Positions 10,001 to 19,778 of a DNA stretch of 64,000 bases are shown in pieces. A model generated the notes under the pieces. The model did not search any database, was not told where the DNA came from, and saw only the letters and a list, made by a program, of their open reading frames with translations. The translations under genes and the position numbers were made by a program. The DNA is from Nicotiana tabacum (lineage: Eukaryota; Streptophyta; Magnoliopsida; Solanales; Solanaceae): contig NC_134097.1 in NCBI RefSeq assembly GCF_000715075.1, forward strand, positions 63,831,190 to 63,895,189, read 5' to 3'. Position 1 is the stretch's first letter, and every line of letters starts with the position of its first letter.

Positions 10001-10511
10001 GATCCAAAGTTCCCGACAGTGGCATGAGCAGTTACCTTTTGCATTATTGGGGTACCGCACTACAGTACGCACATCGGTGGGAGCGACTCCTTATCTTTTG
10101 GTTTATGGGACCGAGGCTGTAATACCGGCAGAGGTAGAGATTCCTTCGCTTCGAATCATTGTCGAAGCAGAAATCGAAGACAGTGAGTGGGTCAAGGCTC
10201 GACTGGAGCAATCGACGTTGATTGATGAAAAGCGGATGGCCGCAGTTTGTCACGGACAATTATACCAACGAAGGATGGCCCGTGCTTACAACAAGAAAGT
10301 CCGACCCCGGAATTTCGAAGTAGGTCAGCTGGTACTAAGGCGTATTCTGCCGCATCATGAAGAAGCAAAAGGAAAGTTTGCCCCAAATTGGAAAGGCCCA
10401 TACATCGTAAGGAAGATATTGCCGAGAGGAGCTTTGTATTTAGGAGATATCGAAGGAAATGACCCCGACACAGCAGTAAATGCAGACGCAGTCAAGAGGT
10501 ACTACGTCTAA
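7080..10511 (+). CDS. pol: E7 pol: reverse transcriptase, two RNase H domains, integrase
   Basis: Replication and integration enzymes of E7, 1143 aa, intact. The RT spans about 125-330 with CVDYRDLNRAS, MPFGLKNAGATYMRAM and the catalytic YVDD at 272-275. The first RNase H (about 410-540) has lost its catalytic signature: the usual DAS position reads LYLTVLENSFG and the TDH position reads ISRLDPL. A second, archaeal-type RNase H starts at D574-GA and keeps NTAEYEA, GDSDLIIRQ and NELADALA; this dual arrangement defines the Tat lineage. The integrase has an HHCC finger (about 791-836) and D864, D925, E961 in a D,D(35)E array. The C-terminus lacks a chromodomain. ATG 7080 is the first Met; the true product may begin upstream if the intron is spliced. 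The protease is supplied by the upstream ORF. Confidence 0.95.
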   Translation: MTCLRTSRPDHNELFNCELTNPEPEYDAEEAFREINRELEYFENKPKPNLNDTEPVNLGTPEEIRETKISIHTDKKTREAIIQLLFEFKDVFAWSYDDMPGLGVDLVVHKLPIHPDCPPVQQKQRKFKTEVNDKIKEEITKQLKTGVIRVVQYTTWLANVVPVPKKDEKTRVCVDYRDLNRASPKDNFPLPNIHILVDNCAKHEIQSFVDCYARYHQVLMDEEDAEKTTFTTPWGTYCYRVMPFGLKNAGATYMRAMTAIFHDMMHQEIEVYVDDVIVKSRTQDNHIQYLRKFFERLRKYDLKLNPAKCAFEVLSGKLLGFIVSRRGIELDPTKIKSIRDLPPPRTKKDVMSLLGRLNYISRFIAQLTSTCEPIFKLLRKDAAIKWTPECQEAFDKVKEYLSNPPVLVPPEPGRPLFLYLTVLENSFGCVLGKHDVTGKKEQAIYYLSKKFTGYEAKYTLLERTCCALTWVAQKLRHYLQAHTTFLISRLDPLKYIFQKPMPTGRLAKWQILLTEFDVVYVTRTAMKAQALADHLAKNLVDEEYQPLDTYFPDEEVNTVEVISEEAHVWKMFFDGAVNAKGVGIGAILISPSGQHYPATARLRFFCTNNTAEYEACIMGMHMAIDQDVEDLLIMGDSDLIIRQAQGEWETRDVKLIPYRQHVEDLSKRFTSIEFRYIPRCHNELADALATLASMLPYPGNAHVDPLEIQIKERHGYCSVIEAGSNTQPWYHDIKKFLKTQEYPEHATVDQKRTIRRHASGFFLSGELLYKRTPDLNLLRCVDIEEARKIMHEVHAGVCGPHMNGYVLAKKILRAGYYWMTMEKDCFTFVRKCHQCQVHGDLIHAPPTELHPMSAPWPFVAWGMDVIGPIEPKASNGHRFILVAIDYFTKWVEAVTLKSVTKKAVVDFVHSNLICRFGIPATIITDNAANLNSHLMGDVCEQFKITHRNSTPYRPKANGAVEAANKNIKKILRKTIQSSRQWHEQLPFALLGYRTTVRTSVGATPYLLVYGTEAVIPAEVEIPSLRIIVEAEIEDSEWVKARLEQSTLIDEKRMAAVCHGQLYQRRMARAYNKKVRPRNFEVGQLVLRRILPHHEEAKGKFAPNWKGPYIVRKILPRGALYLGDIEGNDPDTAVNADAVKRYYV

Positions 10512-10672
10512 ATCATACTCCAGTGGTCCCGACACATTTGAAAATGGCAAAGGTTTTATTCCCCACTATTCCCCAAACACTACCCAATTCTCTCCACCAA
10601 TTTTTGAGCCACTTACAAAACAAAAAAAAACAAAAAAAAAAGAAAACAAAAACAAAACATTGTTTGAGGCCT

Positions 10673-10727
10673 GAACTACGTTTGACTTGATTCCGAAAGG
10701 ATACGTAGGCAGCCTCTCCCTGAGGTT
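10673..10727 (+). other. Three-stem structured motif, copy 3
   Basis: P1 pairs CTACGT (10676-10681) with ACGTAG (10703-10708). P2 is a short TCC-GAAA-GGA hairpin (10692-10701) with a GNRA-type tetraloop. P3 pairs AGCCTC (10711-10716) with GAGGTT (10722-10727, one G-T wobble). The stem sequences again differ from the other copies. It lies 162 nt after the pol stop. Confidence 0.65.
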
Positions 10728-11499
10728 CAGTCACACCAACAATAAAATCGCATCCACCCTGAAATTGAAACCGGGGCACGTCAAGCAGTTGAGAAGTTTG
10801 TATCACTACCTCTCCTTACCAAGCACAAGCCTTCAAATCAATTACCAAATATGGTGGGGAACCAATAAGCGTCACGAATGGAGACCAGCACACTCTAAAT
10901 TGAGAGAGATAAAATGAGAGAGTCTCGGCGGTGAAAACCTTCGGGCACCACGAGGCGACGGGAGTAGAGAAACCAAAATGAGAGAGCTTGTTTAGTAAAA
11001 ACTCGCAAAGAGTGTTATCAAGCGATGACAGGAAGAGAAACGAGAGAGGTTAGCCAGCGGAACCCGCAAAGGGCGCTGTTGGCCGAAAAAGAATGACGCC
11101 ACCCCAAGAAAGTTTCGGCAGAATGCCACCAGTTTGGAATCACAGATCCGTTCTGGTTCAGGAAAACGCAAGCTCTTAGAAGGTCAGACGTCCAGTCCAA
11201 AGAGCATGTCATGTCATTTAAAGCCAGCGTTATCTTCCTCAGATAAGTCTTTCTCGTCCCGAAAAGGGTATTCCTTTTCTGATTTGTTTTCCCCTTTTCT
11301 TTGTTTCTTTTCGAATCCCTTTTGCATTTTAACCCCGAGTTCAGGACACACCAGAAAGGGCAGGTGGCAGGTTTGTTTGCACGGAATCCCGTCTCATGAA
11401 GGAAAGCGCCTCATCTCGTTGGTATGATTGCCCAAGCATGATGAATCATGACGTTTGATGGTGTTTCAGAGTAAAGAGGAAAGAGAGAAATCTTGAAAT

Positions 11500-11830
11500 C
11501 TTCCCCAGCAAGTCCGCCTTCGGACAAATCCCAACAAAGTCTCCCCCTGTACAAATCCCCACAGAGTCTCTCCTTTTATACAATCTCCCACAAAGTCTCC
11601 CCAGTATGAATTTCATCAGCACATCCCCAGCAAGTCCTTTTGTAAATATTCCCCAACAAACTTACCCCAACAAACCCTGGGAAACTCATTTTGAAATAAA
11701 TCCCCAGCATCCCCCATTGTACAAAATCCACACAAAGAATCCACTTTGTGAATATTCCCCCACAGAGTTTCCTTCTTGTACATATTCCCACAGAGTACCT
11801 CCAATAAAATCCCCGTTGAGAACCTCCAAG
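11500..11830 (+). repeat. Degenerate tandem repeat, ~35-bp units (TCCCCAcAgAGTCTcc...)
   Basis: Repeated CCCC-containing units of roughly 30-40 bp that alternate with TTTTGTACAAAT-like segments. Unit length and sequence vary, giving an old, diverged tandem array within the E7 3' untranslated region. Confidence 0.6.
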
Positions 11831-12261
11831 CAAAACGAGACAAAAAAAAGAAGAAAAAAAAAAGAAAAAAAAAAGAAAAAAAAGGAGAGCCTTACGAGGC
11901 AAGTCATCACAGAATCTGGAAATACAAGTCTGAGCGGTCTAAAGGTTTCGCCATTCGAATCAAATCAATGGCGGGATTTCGCAACAGAAATAGAGACGCA
12001 ACAAAGCAATTGGGAACGAACCGACTGTCATCTCCAAACTAACAATTGTTCTTTGTCTGAAAAGTTGAAACAGGTATAATCCAAGACAACCGTGCAAGAA
12101 GCAGGTGTCGCCCAAAGAGGAAGGTACACGGGTACAAGAAACATTTTGGCAATAAGGAATTCACTCAAAAGGTAAGTTCCCGCAAAACTCCCTTTTGTTC
12201 TGTTACTAAAATAAGAAAAAAAAGAAGTCAGTGTTGGTTCTCGAATTTTGTCCCTAGCCAG

Positions 12262-13733
12262 TCAGCATTAGGGTTTTAAACCCTAAACTGAATTTTCTTT
12301 TAGTCAGCATTAAGGTTTTAAACCCTAAACTGAACTTTTTCCTTTCAGCCAGCATTAGGGTTTTAAACCCTAAACTGAGCTTTTCCATGCAATCAGCATT
12401 AGGGTTTTAAACCCTAAACTGAATTTTTCCTTTTGGTCAGCATTAGGGTTTTAAACCCTAAACTGAACTTTTCCATTCAGCCAGCATTAAGGTTTTAAAC
12501 CCTAAACTGAGCTTTTCCATGCAATCAGCATTAGGGTTTTAAACCATAAACTGAATTTTTCCTTTTGGTCAGCATTAGGGTTTTAAACCCTAAACTGAGC
12601 TTCTTCATGCAATCAGCATTAGGGTTTTAAACCCTAAACTGAATTTTCCTTTCAGCCAGCATTAGGGTTTTAAACCCTAAACTGAGCTTCTTCATGCAAT
12701 CAGCATTAGGGTTTTAAACCCTAAACTGAATTTTCTTTTCAGCCAACATTAGGGTTTTAAACCCTAAACTGAGCTTTTTCATGCAATCAGCATTAGGGTT
12801 TTAAACCCTAAACTGAATTTTCTTTTCAGCCAGCATTAGGGTTTTAAACCCTAAACTGAGCTTCTTCATGCAATCAGCATTAGGGTTTTAAACCCTAAAC
12901 TGAATTTTCCTTCAGCCATCATTAGGGTTTTAAACCCTAAACTGAGCTTTTCCATGCAATCAGCATTAGGGTTTTAAACCCTAAACTGAATTTTTCCTTT
13001 TGGTCAGCATTAGGGTTTTAAACCCTAAACTGAACTTTTCCATTCAGCCAGCATTAGGGTTTTAAACCCTAAACTGAGCTTCTTCATGCAATCAGCATTA
13101 GGGTTTTAACCCTAAACTGAATTTTTCCTTTTGGTCAGCATTAGGGTTTTAAACCCTAAACTGAACTTTTCCATTCAGCCAGCATTAGGGTTTTAAACCC
13201 TAAACTGAGCTTCTTCATGCAATCAGCATTAGGGTTTTAAACCCTAAACTGAATTTTCCTTTCAGCCAGCATTAGGGTTTTAAACCCTAAACTGAGCTTT
13301 TCCATGCAATCAGCATTATGGTTTTAAACCCTAAACTGAATTTTCCTTTCAGCCAGCATTAGAGTTTTAAACCCTAAACTGAGCTTTTTCATGCAACCAG
13401 CATTAGGGTTTTAAACCCTAAACTGAATTTTCCTTTTAATCAGCATTAGGGTTTTAAACCCTAAACTGAACTTTTTCCTTTTAATCAGCATTAGGGTTTT
13501 AAAACCCTAAACTGAACTTTTTTCTTTCAGTCAGCATTAGGGTTTTAAACCCTAAACTGAACTTTTTCCTTTCAGTCAGCATTAGGGTTTTAAACCCTAA
13601 ACTGAATTTTTCCTTAGTCAGCGTTAGGGTTTTAAACCTTAAGCTGAATTCTTCCTTTGTTCGGCGTTAGGGTTTTAAACCCTAAACTGAACCTTTCCCC
13701 AGCTAGTCGGTATTAGGGCTCCAACCCTGAACT
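12262..13733 (+). repeat. Telobox satellite, ~34 units of ~43 bp
   Basis: Each unit carries CAGCATTAGGGTTTTAAACC followed by CTAAACTGA and a 12-18-bp linker. The core TTAGGGTTT-T-AAACCCTAA is a near-perfect palindrome built from two inverted plant telomere-type heptamers, so each unit has two teloboxes (AAACCCTAA) facing each other. Linkers alternate between ...CATGCAAT and ...CCTTTCAGCC or CCTTTTGGT types, giving a higher-order period of about 86 bp and in places three units. I counted about 34 units by eye; the last few (13613-13733) are degenerate. Tandem arrays in this part of Ogre/Tat elements are known in general. Confidence 0.9.
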
Positions 13734-14452
13734 GAGCATGCATATCCTCTTTCATCAATTTTATGAACTTCCTCGCGAATAATTAACGAAATTTTCCTAG
13801 TGAAACTGGGGCAGAAAATTTCGTTCGTTTGTTTTCTCCCGCAGGTCTGACCTCTAGCCACATGGATCGAAATGACCCGCGAGATGAGTCCCAATTCGGA
13901 ATCAACGAAGAAAAAGAAAGAAGATGTCCCGAGATATCGGAGTAGATGGAAGGCGGATTGACTCCAACATCTGATTATGGTCCTGAACCCTGCCAATCGC
14001 GTCTCACTCAGTATCCCAGAGATTAAACAAGTCGTCGCAACTCGCAAGCATCAAGATTCAGATCGGAGACTACAAGCAGAATCAGCTAAGACCCAAGATT
14101 AAGTCGTAAAAGAATCATAGATAGGAATCTTGTAACTAGCAGTTGACATGCATATAAGTAGTTAGTTCAGTTTCCAATTCTCGTTTGGTTGTAATAAGGC
14201 GGTCAGTGACGCAGCAGTGACAACAGCAACAGCAGTAGCAGCAAGCATTGCAGTCCCATGGTAGTCCCAGCTACCAAAACTTCTCGAACTACATTGACCT
14301 GATTCCTGTTTAGCCCAGGATATGTAGGAAATCTTTGAAGCAAGATTCGGTCAGATCTCTCAAAAAAAACATGCTTCATACGGAGTGGTCCATAGGCGAA
14401 AATCACTCATACACGCTCACTTTATCTTTGGACGAAAACTCTTCGTGTTTCC
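13734..14452 (+). other. E7 region between satellite and polypurine tract
   Basis: No gene. Ordinary mixed sequence with one CAGCAGTAGCAGC microsatellite patch (14208-14245) and copy 4 of the structured motif near the right end. Confidence 0.6.
14286..14347 (+). other. Three-stem structured motif, copy 4
   Basis: P1 pairs CTACAT (14289-14294) with ATGTAG (14322-14327): compared with the other copies both strands of P1 changed together (G to A and C to T). P2 pairs TCCTG (14304-14308) with CAGGA (14316-14320). P3 pairs AATCTT (14330-14335) with AAGATT (14342-14347). It lies about 120 nt before the 3' LTR. Confidence 0.65.
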
Positions 14453-14469
14453 GAACAAAGAGGGGCAGC
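14453..14469 (+). promoter_or_regulatory. E7 polypurine tract
   Basis: The purine-rich GAACAAAGAGGGGCAGC stretch lies directly upstream of the TGTGAGCACG start of the 3' LTR. This is the usual position of the plus-strand primer. Confidence 0.75.
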
Positions 14470-14997
14470 TGTGAGCACGTGATTTTTGTTTTGCGCGACA
14501 GTCGCTCCAAAAGAATAAAAATTGGTCCTGCTGTACAATTTTTGGATTTTTGTGCGGCACTTTGTTTATTTATTTGTGACTTTGGCCCATTTTTATTTAT
14601 TTACTTTATTAAAACAAAATTCAAAAAATGTGTACGTGTCATGCATAATATGAACCGTAACATGGTTTAAATAGAAAGGCATAAACAGGCATCTTTGTCT
14701 GTGATTTTGTTTTGTTTGATTTTACCTGTTTTGAAATATCTTTTGTGTGTGTGCAAATAATTGTATTGAGTGTGTATTTAATTTTAATTTGATTTTTTGC
14801 TTAGTTTTGTTTTTAAAATAAATAAGAAAAGAAATAAAAATAAAAAAAAAGAGAGAAAAGGGCCCTTTCTTCTTCCGGATTGGGCCAATTTATTAAATTG
14901 GCCCAAAACAAACAACGTCCAAGCCAGGCCTGCCCGGTCCAACACCAGCTGATACCTAGGGTATCCAAACGACGTTGTTTTAGTCCAGTGTGATCCG

Positions 14998-15026
14998 GGC
15001 CGTTGATCTCAGATTGATCAACGGCC
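14998..15026 (+). other. Inverted repeat in E7 LTR
   Basis: GGCCGTTGATC at 14998-15008 and its exact complement at 15016-15026, separated by 7 nt. It lies about 160 bp upstream of the LTR TATA box. Confidence 0.7.
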
Positions 15027-15184
15027 AAGATCACTTCCCCACAACCCACTGAGGAACCCGACCCGTTTTCACCCGGACCAACCCAAACCCCCTTTAGTTG
15101 AAACGACATCGTTTCCCCTAGGTCTTTAGATCCAAGCCATTGATTCCAGTTGATCCGATGGCTGAGATCAGCCCACCTATTCCA

Positions 15185-15191
15185 TATATAA
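15185..15191 (+). promoter_or_regulatory. Candidate TATA box of E7 LTR
   Basis: TATATAA in the context CCATATATAAGCC, with pyrimidine/C-rich sequence downstream. This is the best TATA match in the LTR on the element's strand. The transcription start is inferred to be about 30 nt downstream. Confidence 0.5.
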
Positions 15192-15601
15192 GCCTATAAC
15201 CTTACCCTGCCCCCCATCTGATACCCCAGCTCCCGTCTTCAACCTCATCCCCATCAAACCCTAGAGCCGCCCCTGTATCCTCCACCATGAAAACCGGCGG
15301 CATGGACGCCGGTGACCTTCCCCTTAACACCCTAGAACCCCCTTGCCATCCTGAACATGGATCTGTTAACCATGTAGTTCGAATCCCTCCCCACCTTCTC
15401 GAATCTTCATTCGAAGATTCGAGTCAAAACTCGATCTACACAGTTTAACCCCAGTTTCACACCAGACACTCCCCAGACCCCCCTCGTGACCAAACCATAC
15501 TTGGTTTGGTCCGAATCTGACCAGGGGAGCATGAATCCCGGATCTGAGTTTTGGAACTTTGTAGTTCTTCATCACTGGCCCATGTCCGTCCGAGCCTAAG
15601 A

Positions 15602-15665
15602 GATTAAGGTCTAATGGACCTTAATCGAAGTGTTTCTCATCTGAGAAACACTTCGATTAATGTCC
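15602..15665 (+). other. Two overlapping perfect hairpins in E7 LTR
   Basis: Hairpin 1 has 10-bp arms (15602-15611 and 15617-15626). Hairpin 2 has perfect 18-bp arms (15621-15638 and 15643-15660) with loop ATCT, extendable to 23 bp with one mismatch (15616-15665). The two share 15617-15626, so they cannot form together. Confidence 0.85.
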
Positions 15666-16197
15666 ATTCAGCCTTAAGAAAGGTCTGTCCAAATTCGAGT
15701 TCAAACTTTAAACTTTTCAAGTTTTAAGGTGAGTCTGCTTTCTTTCCTTTATTTGTTTTAGTCCGTGTGATTTGTTTTAAGAGTCTGTTCATATTTGTTT
15801 TAATTTTATCGACTTTTGTTTGTCCACTTTACTTGAACCTCTGTGTTTGTCTGAATCCCCCCTCCTATTCTGATAAGGCATGTGTACTGGTTGTATTCCA
15901 AATTTGTACTGACTAACTGATTCCTCGAAGTATAATTCTATTTAATCAGTATAAGTCGAGTCATGTGTCCTATACTTTTGAATGTCTGATTTTTGGCTAC
16001 GATTGTGTATGTTAATGCTAATATAGTCGAGTCAACATGTGTCGTCAATTAGTTTCAACTGTCTGAGCAAAGTAAATCAATTTGCTTCTGTTGAACATTT
16101 GCCTGAATCAATTAAGAACCAGTTTTGTTTACTTATAGCTGTTGATTTGGATCAGTAATGTAAAAGGGATGTTTGGTTTAAATGCTGCATCGGAGGG

Positions 16198-16256
16198 CAT
16201 GTGCACTCTTGCACAGCATGTGCATTGGTGCACCTCATGTGCTTTGTGCACAACCT
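16198..16256 (+). repeat. Three tandem ~20-bp units with GTGCAC palindromes in E7 LTR
   Basis: CATGTGC-containing units are repeated three times, each able to pair TGTGC with GCACA across a short loop. Confidence 0.6.
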
Positions 16257-18568
16257 GTGGCCTGCATAAAGGTCTTTGTTAAGTTTTAAATAATTTGACA
16301 GCATATGCTGTCAGATATATTCTACTGCCCATGTTTGCTTTTAGTTAATAAAATAGGAAAGATAAGTCTGCCAGGGAATATTGATGGGTTTAATACTTAA
16401 TTAGCTAAAGTGGAACTGAAAATGGAAGGGCACATGGGAGGGGTACTGTGATATTAAAAAGAGGCTGTTAAAAGGAGTAGTTTTTAGGCTTATAAAGGGG
16501 GCACATTGAGAGATATAAAAGGGGGAGATAGATATACAGAAAAAAGGATATAGAGACTGGACCTTAAGAGCTGAAAAAGAAAGATACACACACGGTGAGG
16601 AGTTTTGAAAGAGAGAGCTTGAAATACATACAAAGAGATACAGACAGAGAGGGATACCTAGACTGAGAGGATTGAAAAGGATAGGATTGATTTTAGGAAA
16701 ACACAGATAGAGGGAGGCTAAGAGATAGCAAGTATACAATCAACAATTCAGAAACTGTTTCTTCCTATTGTTATTTGGGCTTTTCAGTTGTTCAACTTGA
16801 TAAATCAATTCTGATTCTTTGGAGTTCCAGTTGTGTCTATCAGTCGAGTGTTTTCATTGGTTTACTACTGGTTTGGTCTGCCTGGAGTTCTGATTCTACT
16901 CCACTGGGTGTTGCTGTCATTTGGCTACTTCTTTTCTATCGGCCATAGTTGCATTTCTGTGCTTGAGCCTGTTCTGCTGTGTTGCTTTGTTTGCTGCTGC
17001 TATTCTGCCCTGCTGCTACTGATAGTGCTGTGATTGCTGCTGCATTTTGTTGTCATTGTACTCTGCTGACTGCCCTTTTCTTCAATTGTCAAATATTTCC
17101 AGGTACACAACCTCTGAAACCTTGTATTGTTGAAAGTTTAAAGTTGAAGCAGAAATAAAGAAACGAACAGCTGTTCATGTTATAACATTGGTGTTAAAAA
17201 TAGGTCGAATGTTAGTTGGGATTGTATTTTTACTGCAAACTGCAAATACTTTGTATAAACTAGCATACATTCTGTTTGAGATGGACTGTTAGATAGCATT
17301 GTTCAATAGTAATGACAGTATGACATAGACAGCATGTTTGATTTAGTATACATTCAGTTCAGTATAACGCTCTGTTTGGCTTAGTTATGACTGTATAACA
17401 TAGAGTCATGGCAAGCACTTGTATGTATTTTTGCCTAGACCACTGAATTGACAAATCTGTGGTACTAGGTCTGGGATAAATGTATCCCAAACAAACTCTC
17501 ATGCAGTCACATTAAGAGTCTGGCTATGAATGCCAGTTCTCTTGTCAGATTATTTGTTCCAATACAGGTTCGATATCGGGTTTCGGTATAGATTCTTTGT
17601 TTCGAAATAATGTGATGATTGTTGAGAGAAACTAATAGTCATTTTGAGTTCAATTAGTAGTAATTTTCCTAATAAACAGCCGATTTCGTTTATCAATTTC
17701 AAATAGGTTAGAGTGTTAAAATAGAACTTGGAGGTCGTTAAACATAACTCAATATATGTTGTTAGTTTGTTTGCAATCTCACTTAGCAAATTAATAAGCG
17801 TATTCACTCGATGAAGACAAAGCATGAGGTAACCCTCACCTCATGAACAATCAATCAGGTAATCAAACAAATTTAGGTTCGGCAAACATAATAAAGATTC
17901 AGTCTGTATTTGTTCAAACAAGCAAAGTTCGGTATCATCCTTCTTTTTAAAGATAAACGTAGTAGAAATGTAGCCACTGTAGGGTACCCTTCTAAAATAA
18001 TGAGACGAGCCTCGCCAAATAAAAAATGCAAATTGCGGGGCCCTCAATAATTGATCATGATAAATACTTAGAATTTGGGACGGACGGTTTAGAGAATTCC
18101 ACTGCCTTCCCCAAAGATAATAACGCGTTAGATTCTTTAGGCGCAACTTTAAGTAAATTATATTCTCAAATTCGGGTGCGCATTGATGTGACCCGAATCC
18201 AAATCTCAACGGAGTCGAAATGTGTTGACAACCACGGGTGCATTGATTGTGACGTGGTTCGAGGTGCATTTTCACGACGTTGCAATTCTATAAAAATAAA
18301 TGATAATAATAAAAGCGGTTTAAACTTAATAAAAGCACGTAAGTCATAATATGTATTTAAATCAGATATTTAGCCATTATAACAATTTAAGCGACCGTGC
18401 TAGAACCACGGGATTCGAGGGTGCCTAACACCTTCCCTCGGGTCAACAGAATTCCTTACTTAGAATTTCTGGTTCGCAGACTTCATTTGGAAAAGTCGAA
18501 AATTTCCTCGATTTGGGATTCAAGATAAACCGGTGACTTGGGACACCAAAAGCCAAACCTTTCCCAAG

Positions 18569-18579
18569 TGGCGACTCTG
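18569..18579 (+). other. Ogre-PBS-like motif inside the E7 LTR
   Basis: TGGCGACTCTG matches the start of the tRNA-derived primer-binding sequence known from Ogre elements. Here it lies about 105 bp before the LTR end rather than just after it. Confidence 0.5.
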
Positions 18580-18683
18580 AATTAAATAAATAATCCCATT
18601 TCGAATATTGTCACTTAAATTGGAAAAACTCCACCCGCGCATTTAACCCTTCGGGGCCGGGCGCGCAAAAAGGAGGTGTGACA

Positions 18684-19778
18684 CTACCCAATATTTTTCA
18701 GTAGTTGGGTATTATTTCCTCTTTATGATTTTTTCAAATATAAAAGTTGCAATTAAGAACAATCAGTATATGCCAAATAGAACCAACTTATTCCCAAGCG
18801 ATTCTATTAAACAAGGTTTAAAGACTTGAGTCTTTGATATTTAATTCTACAAAATCCTAACTAACTTTTCCAAGTAAAGAAAGAATTTTATGGCACTTGT
18901 AATGTTTGCAACCACCAACAATAAATGAAGAATAAGAAATAAATATATATCAACCAACCATTATACATATATTCAATGTTAAACACTCATTAACATAACA
19001 CCCATTTAGGGTCCGCAACCTTAGTATATAAAGTTAACTACACATACTAAAATACAAAAGGATGAGAATATTTAATGCCATAAAGCTTACAAAGTGCAAG
19101 ATTCTCCCTTCAAAAGCTTCCAAAAGAGAGGAGTAAGAAAGCTTTGGAATGTTGCTCCAAAATCAGACAAGATGCCCCCACAAAACCCTAATAAATCTCT
19201 TTATAGTGGGTCAAAACTCGAGACAAAAATTGGACAAAAATACCCTTTCCAGTCAGTTATATGACAACGTATCTGTCGCATAACAGACATGCGGTCCGCA
19301 TTTTCGCCATGGCCATCACATCTTCAAAACCCTAATTTCCAAACCTTCATCGCATTCACCTTCTGCGGTCCGCATAGAAGATATGCGATCGCGTTTTGCA
19401 TCGCATTTTCCACCTTCAGCAACATTCATAACGAGTTTGCGGTCCATTATGCGGCCCGCAAACCTGTTATGCAATCGCAGACTGGATCACATTTCTTGCA
19501 CTGGTCTTTGGCCAACAAACTATTGAGGTTTGCGATTCCCTTGAGCATTATGCGACCCGTATGTTAGATTTGCGGTCCGCATTTCCACATTTGCGATGCA
19601 TTTTGCTCTTTTCTTGTCTTTTTGTGGCTTTTTGATTTCATTTCCATGCTCTTAAGTCCTTAAACCTCATACACTGCAAAAACACTAAAATTACATAAGT
19701 ATAAAAGATAATTGTATTTAAAACAAGCTAAAATCTAAGCAATTTGTATTAAATGTGCCGAAATTCTCTGGCACATCA
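18684..19778 (-). repeat. E6 3' LTR (truncated by E7)
   Basis: Matches 25276-26370 closely along its length and ends at ...GGCACATCA next to the polypurine tract. The missing distal ~270 bp should lie beyond the left end of E7, outside the window. It contains several TGCGGTCCGCA-like palindromes (19290-19600). Confidence 0.85.

Larger units (their letters stand above)
10512..12261 (+). other. E7 3' non-coding region before the satellite
   Basis: No credible gene. It contains an A-rich stretch (10619-10659), motif copy 3, GAGAGA-rich sequence with repeated AAATGAGAGAG (10903-10990), a degenerate CCCC-rich repeat block (about 11500-11830) and a second purine tract (11838-11888). Short ORFs here have repeat-driven composition. 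Confidence 0.65.
1..18683 (+). mobile_element. E7: Ogre/Tat-type Ty3/gypsy LTR retrotransposon (5' LTR outside window)
   Basis: Autonomous-looking giant Ty3/gypsy element. Order seen: A-rich leader, ORF1, A-rich spacer, gag-protease, short intron-like spacer, pol (RT, degenerate RNase H, second RNase H, integrase, no chromodomain), long non-coding 3' region with a satellite array, polypurine tract, and a 4.2-kb 3' LTR. ORF1 upstream of gag, the dual RNase H and the gag-pol spacer are the published hallmarks of the Ogre/Tat lineage. The 5' LTR and primer-binding site are not in the window, so the full element must exceed about 22 kb. The long open frames suggest recent insertion. It sits inside the 3' LTR of E6, and CTACC at 18684-18688 should be the right copy of its 5-bp target duplication. 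Confidence 0.9.
14470..18683 (+). repeat. E7 3' LTR, 4214 bp
   Basis: Starts TGTGAGCACG after the polypurine tract and ends GGAGGTGTGACA, followed at once by sequence matching the E6 LTR (compare 18684 onward with 25276 onward), which fixes the right edge. Length fits the very long LTRs of Ogre elements. It contains a TATA box, several strong hairpins and a PBS-like motif. No ORF in it looks real. Confidence 0.85.

Noticed and set aside
12262..13733. CRISPR-like array or true interstitial telomere
   Set aside because: Linkers are not unique spacers but a few recurring types, and the telomere heptamer occurs as inverted pairs rather than a continuous head-to-tail tract. It is a retrotransposon satellite in a plant genome.
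261..14347. Hammerhead ribozyme (as in retrozymes) for the four-copy motif
   Set aside because: The TGATTC block resembles part of the hammerhead core, but the CTGATGA and GAAA core boxes are not both present in the right places and the stem layout differs.
16401..18349. Several 60-144 codon ORFs in the E7 LTR
   Set aside because: Low-complexity or random content within an LTR. None has a start context, domain or conserved neighbour that would support a gene.
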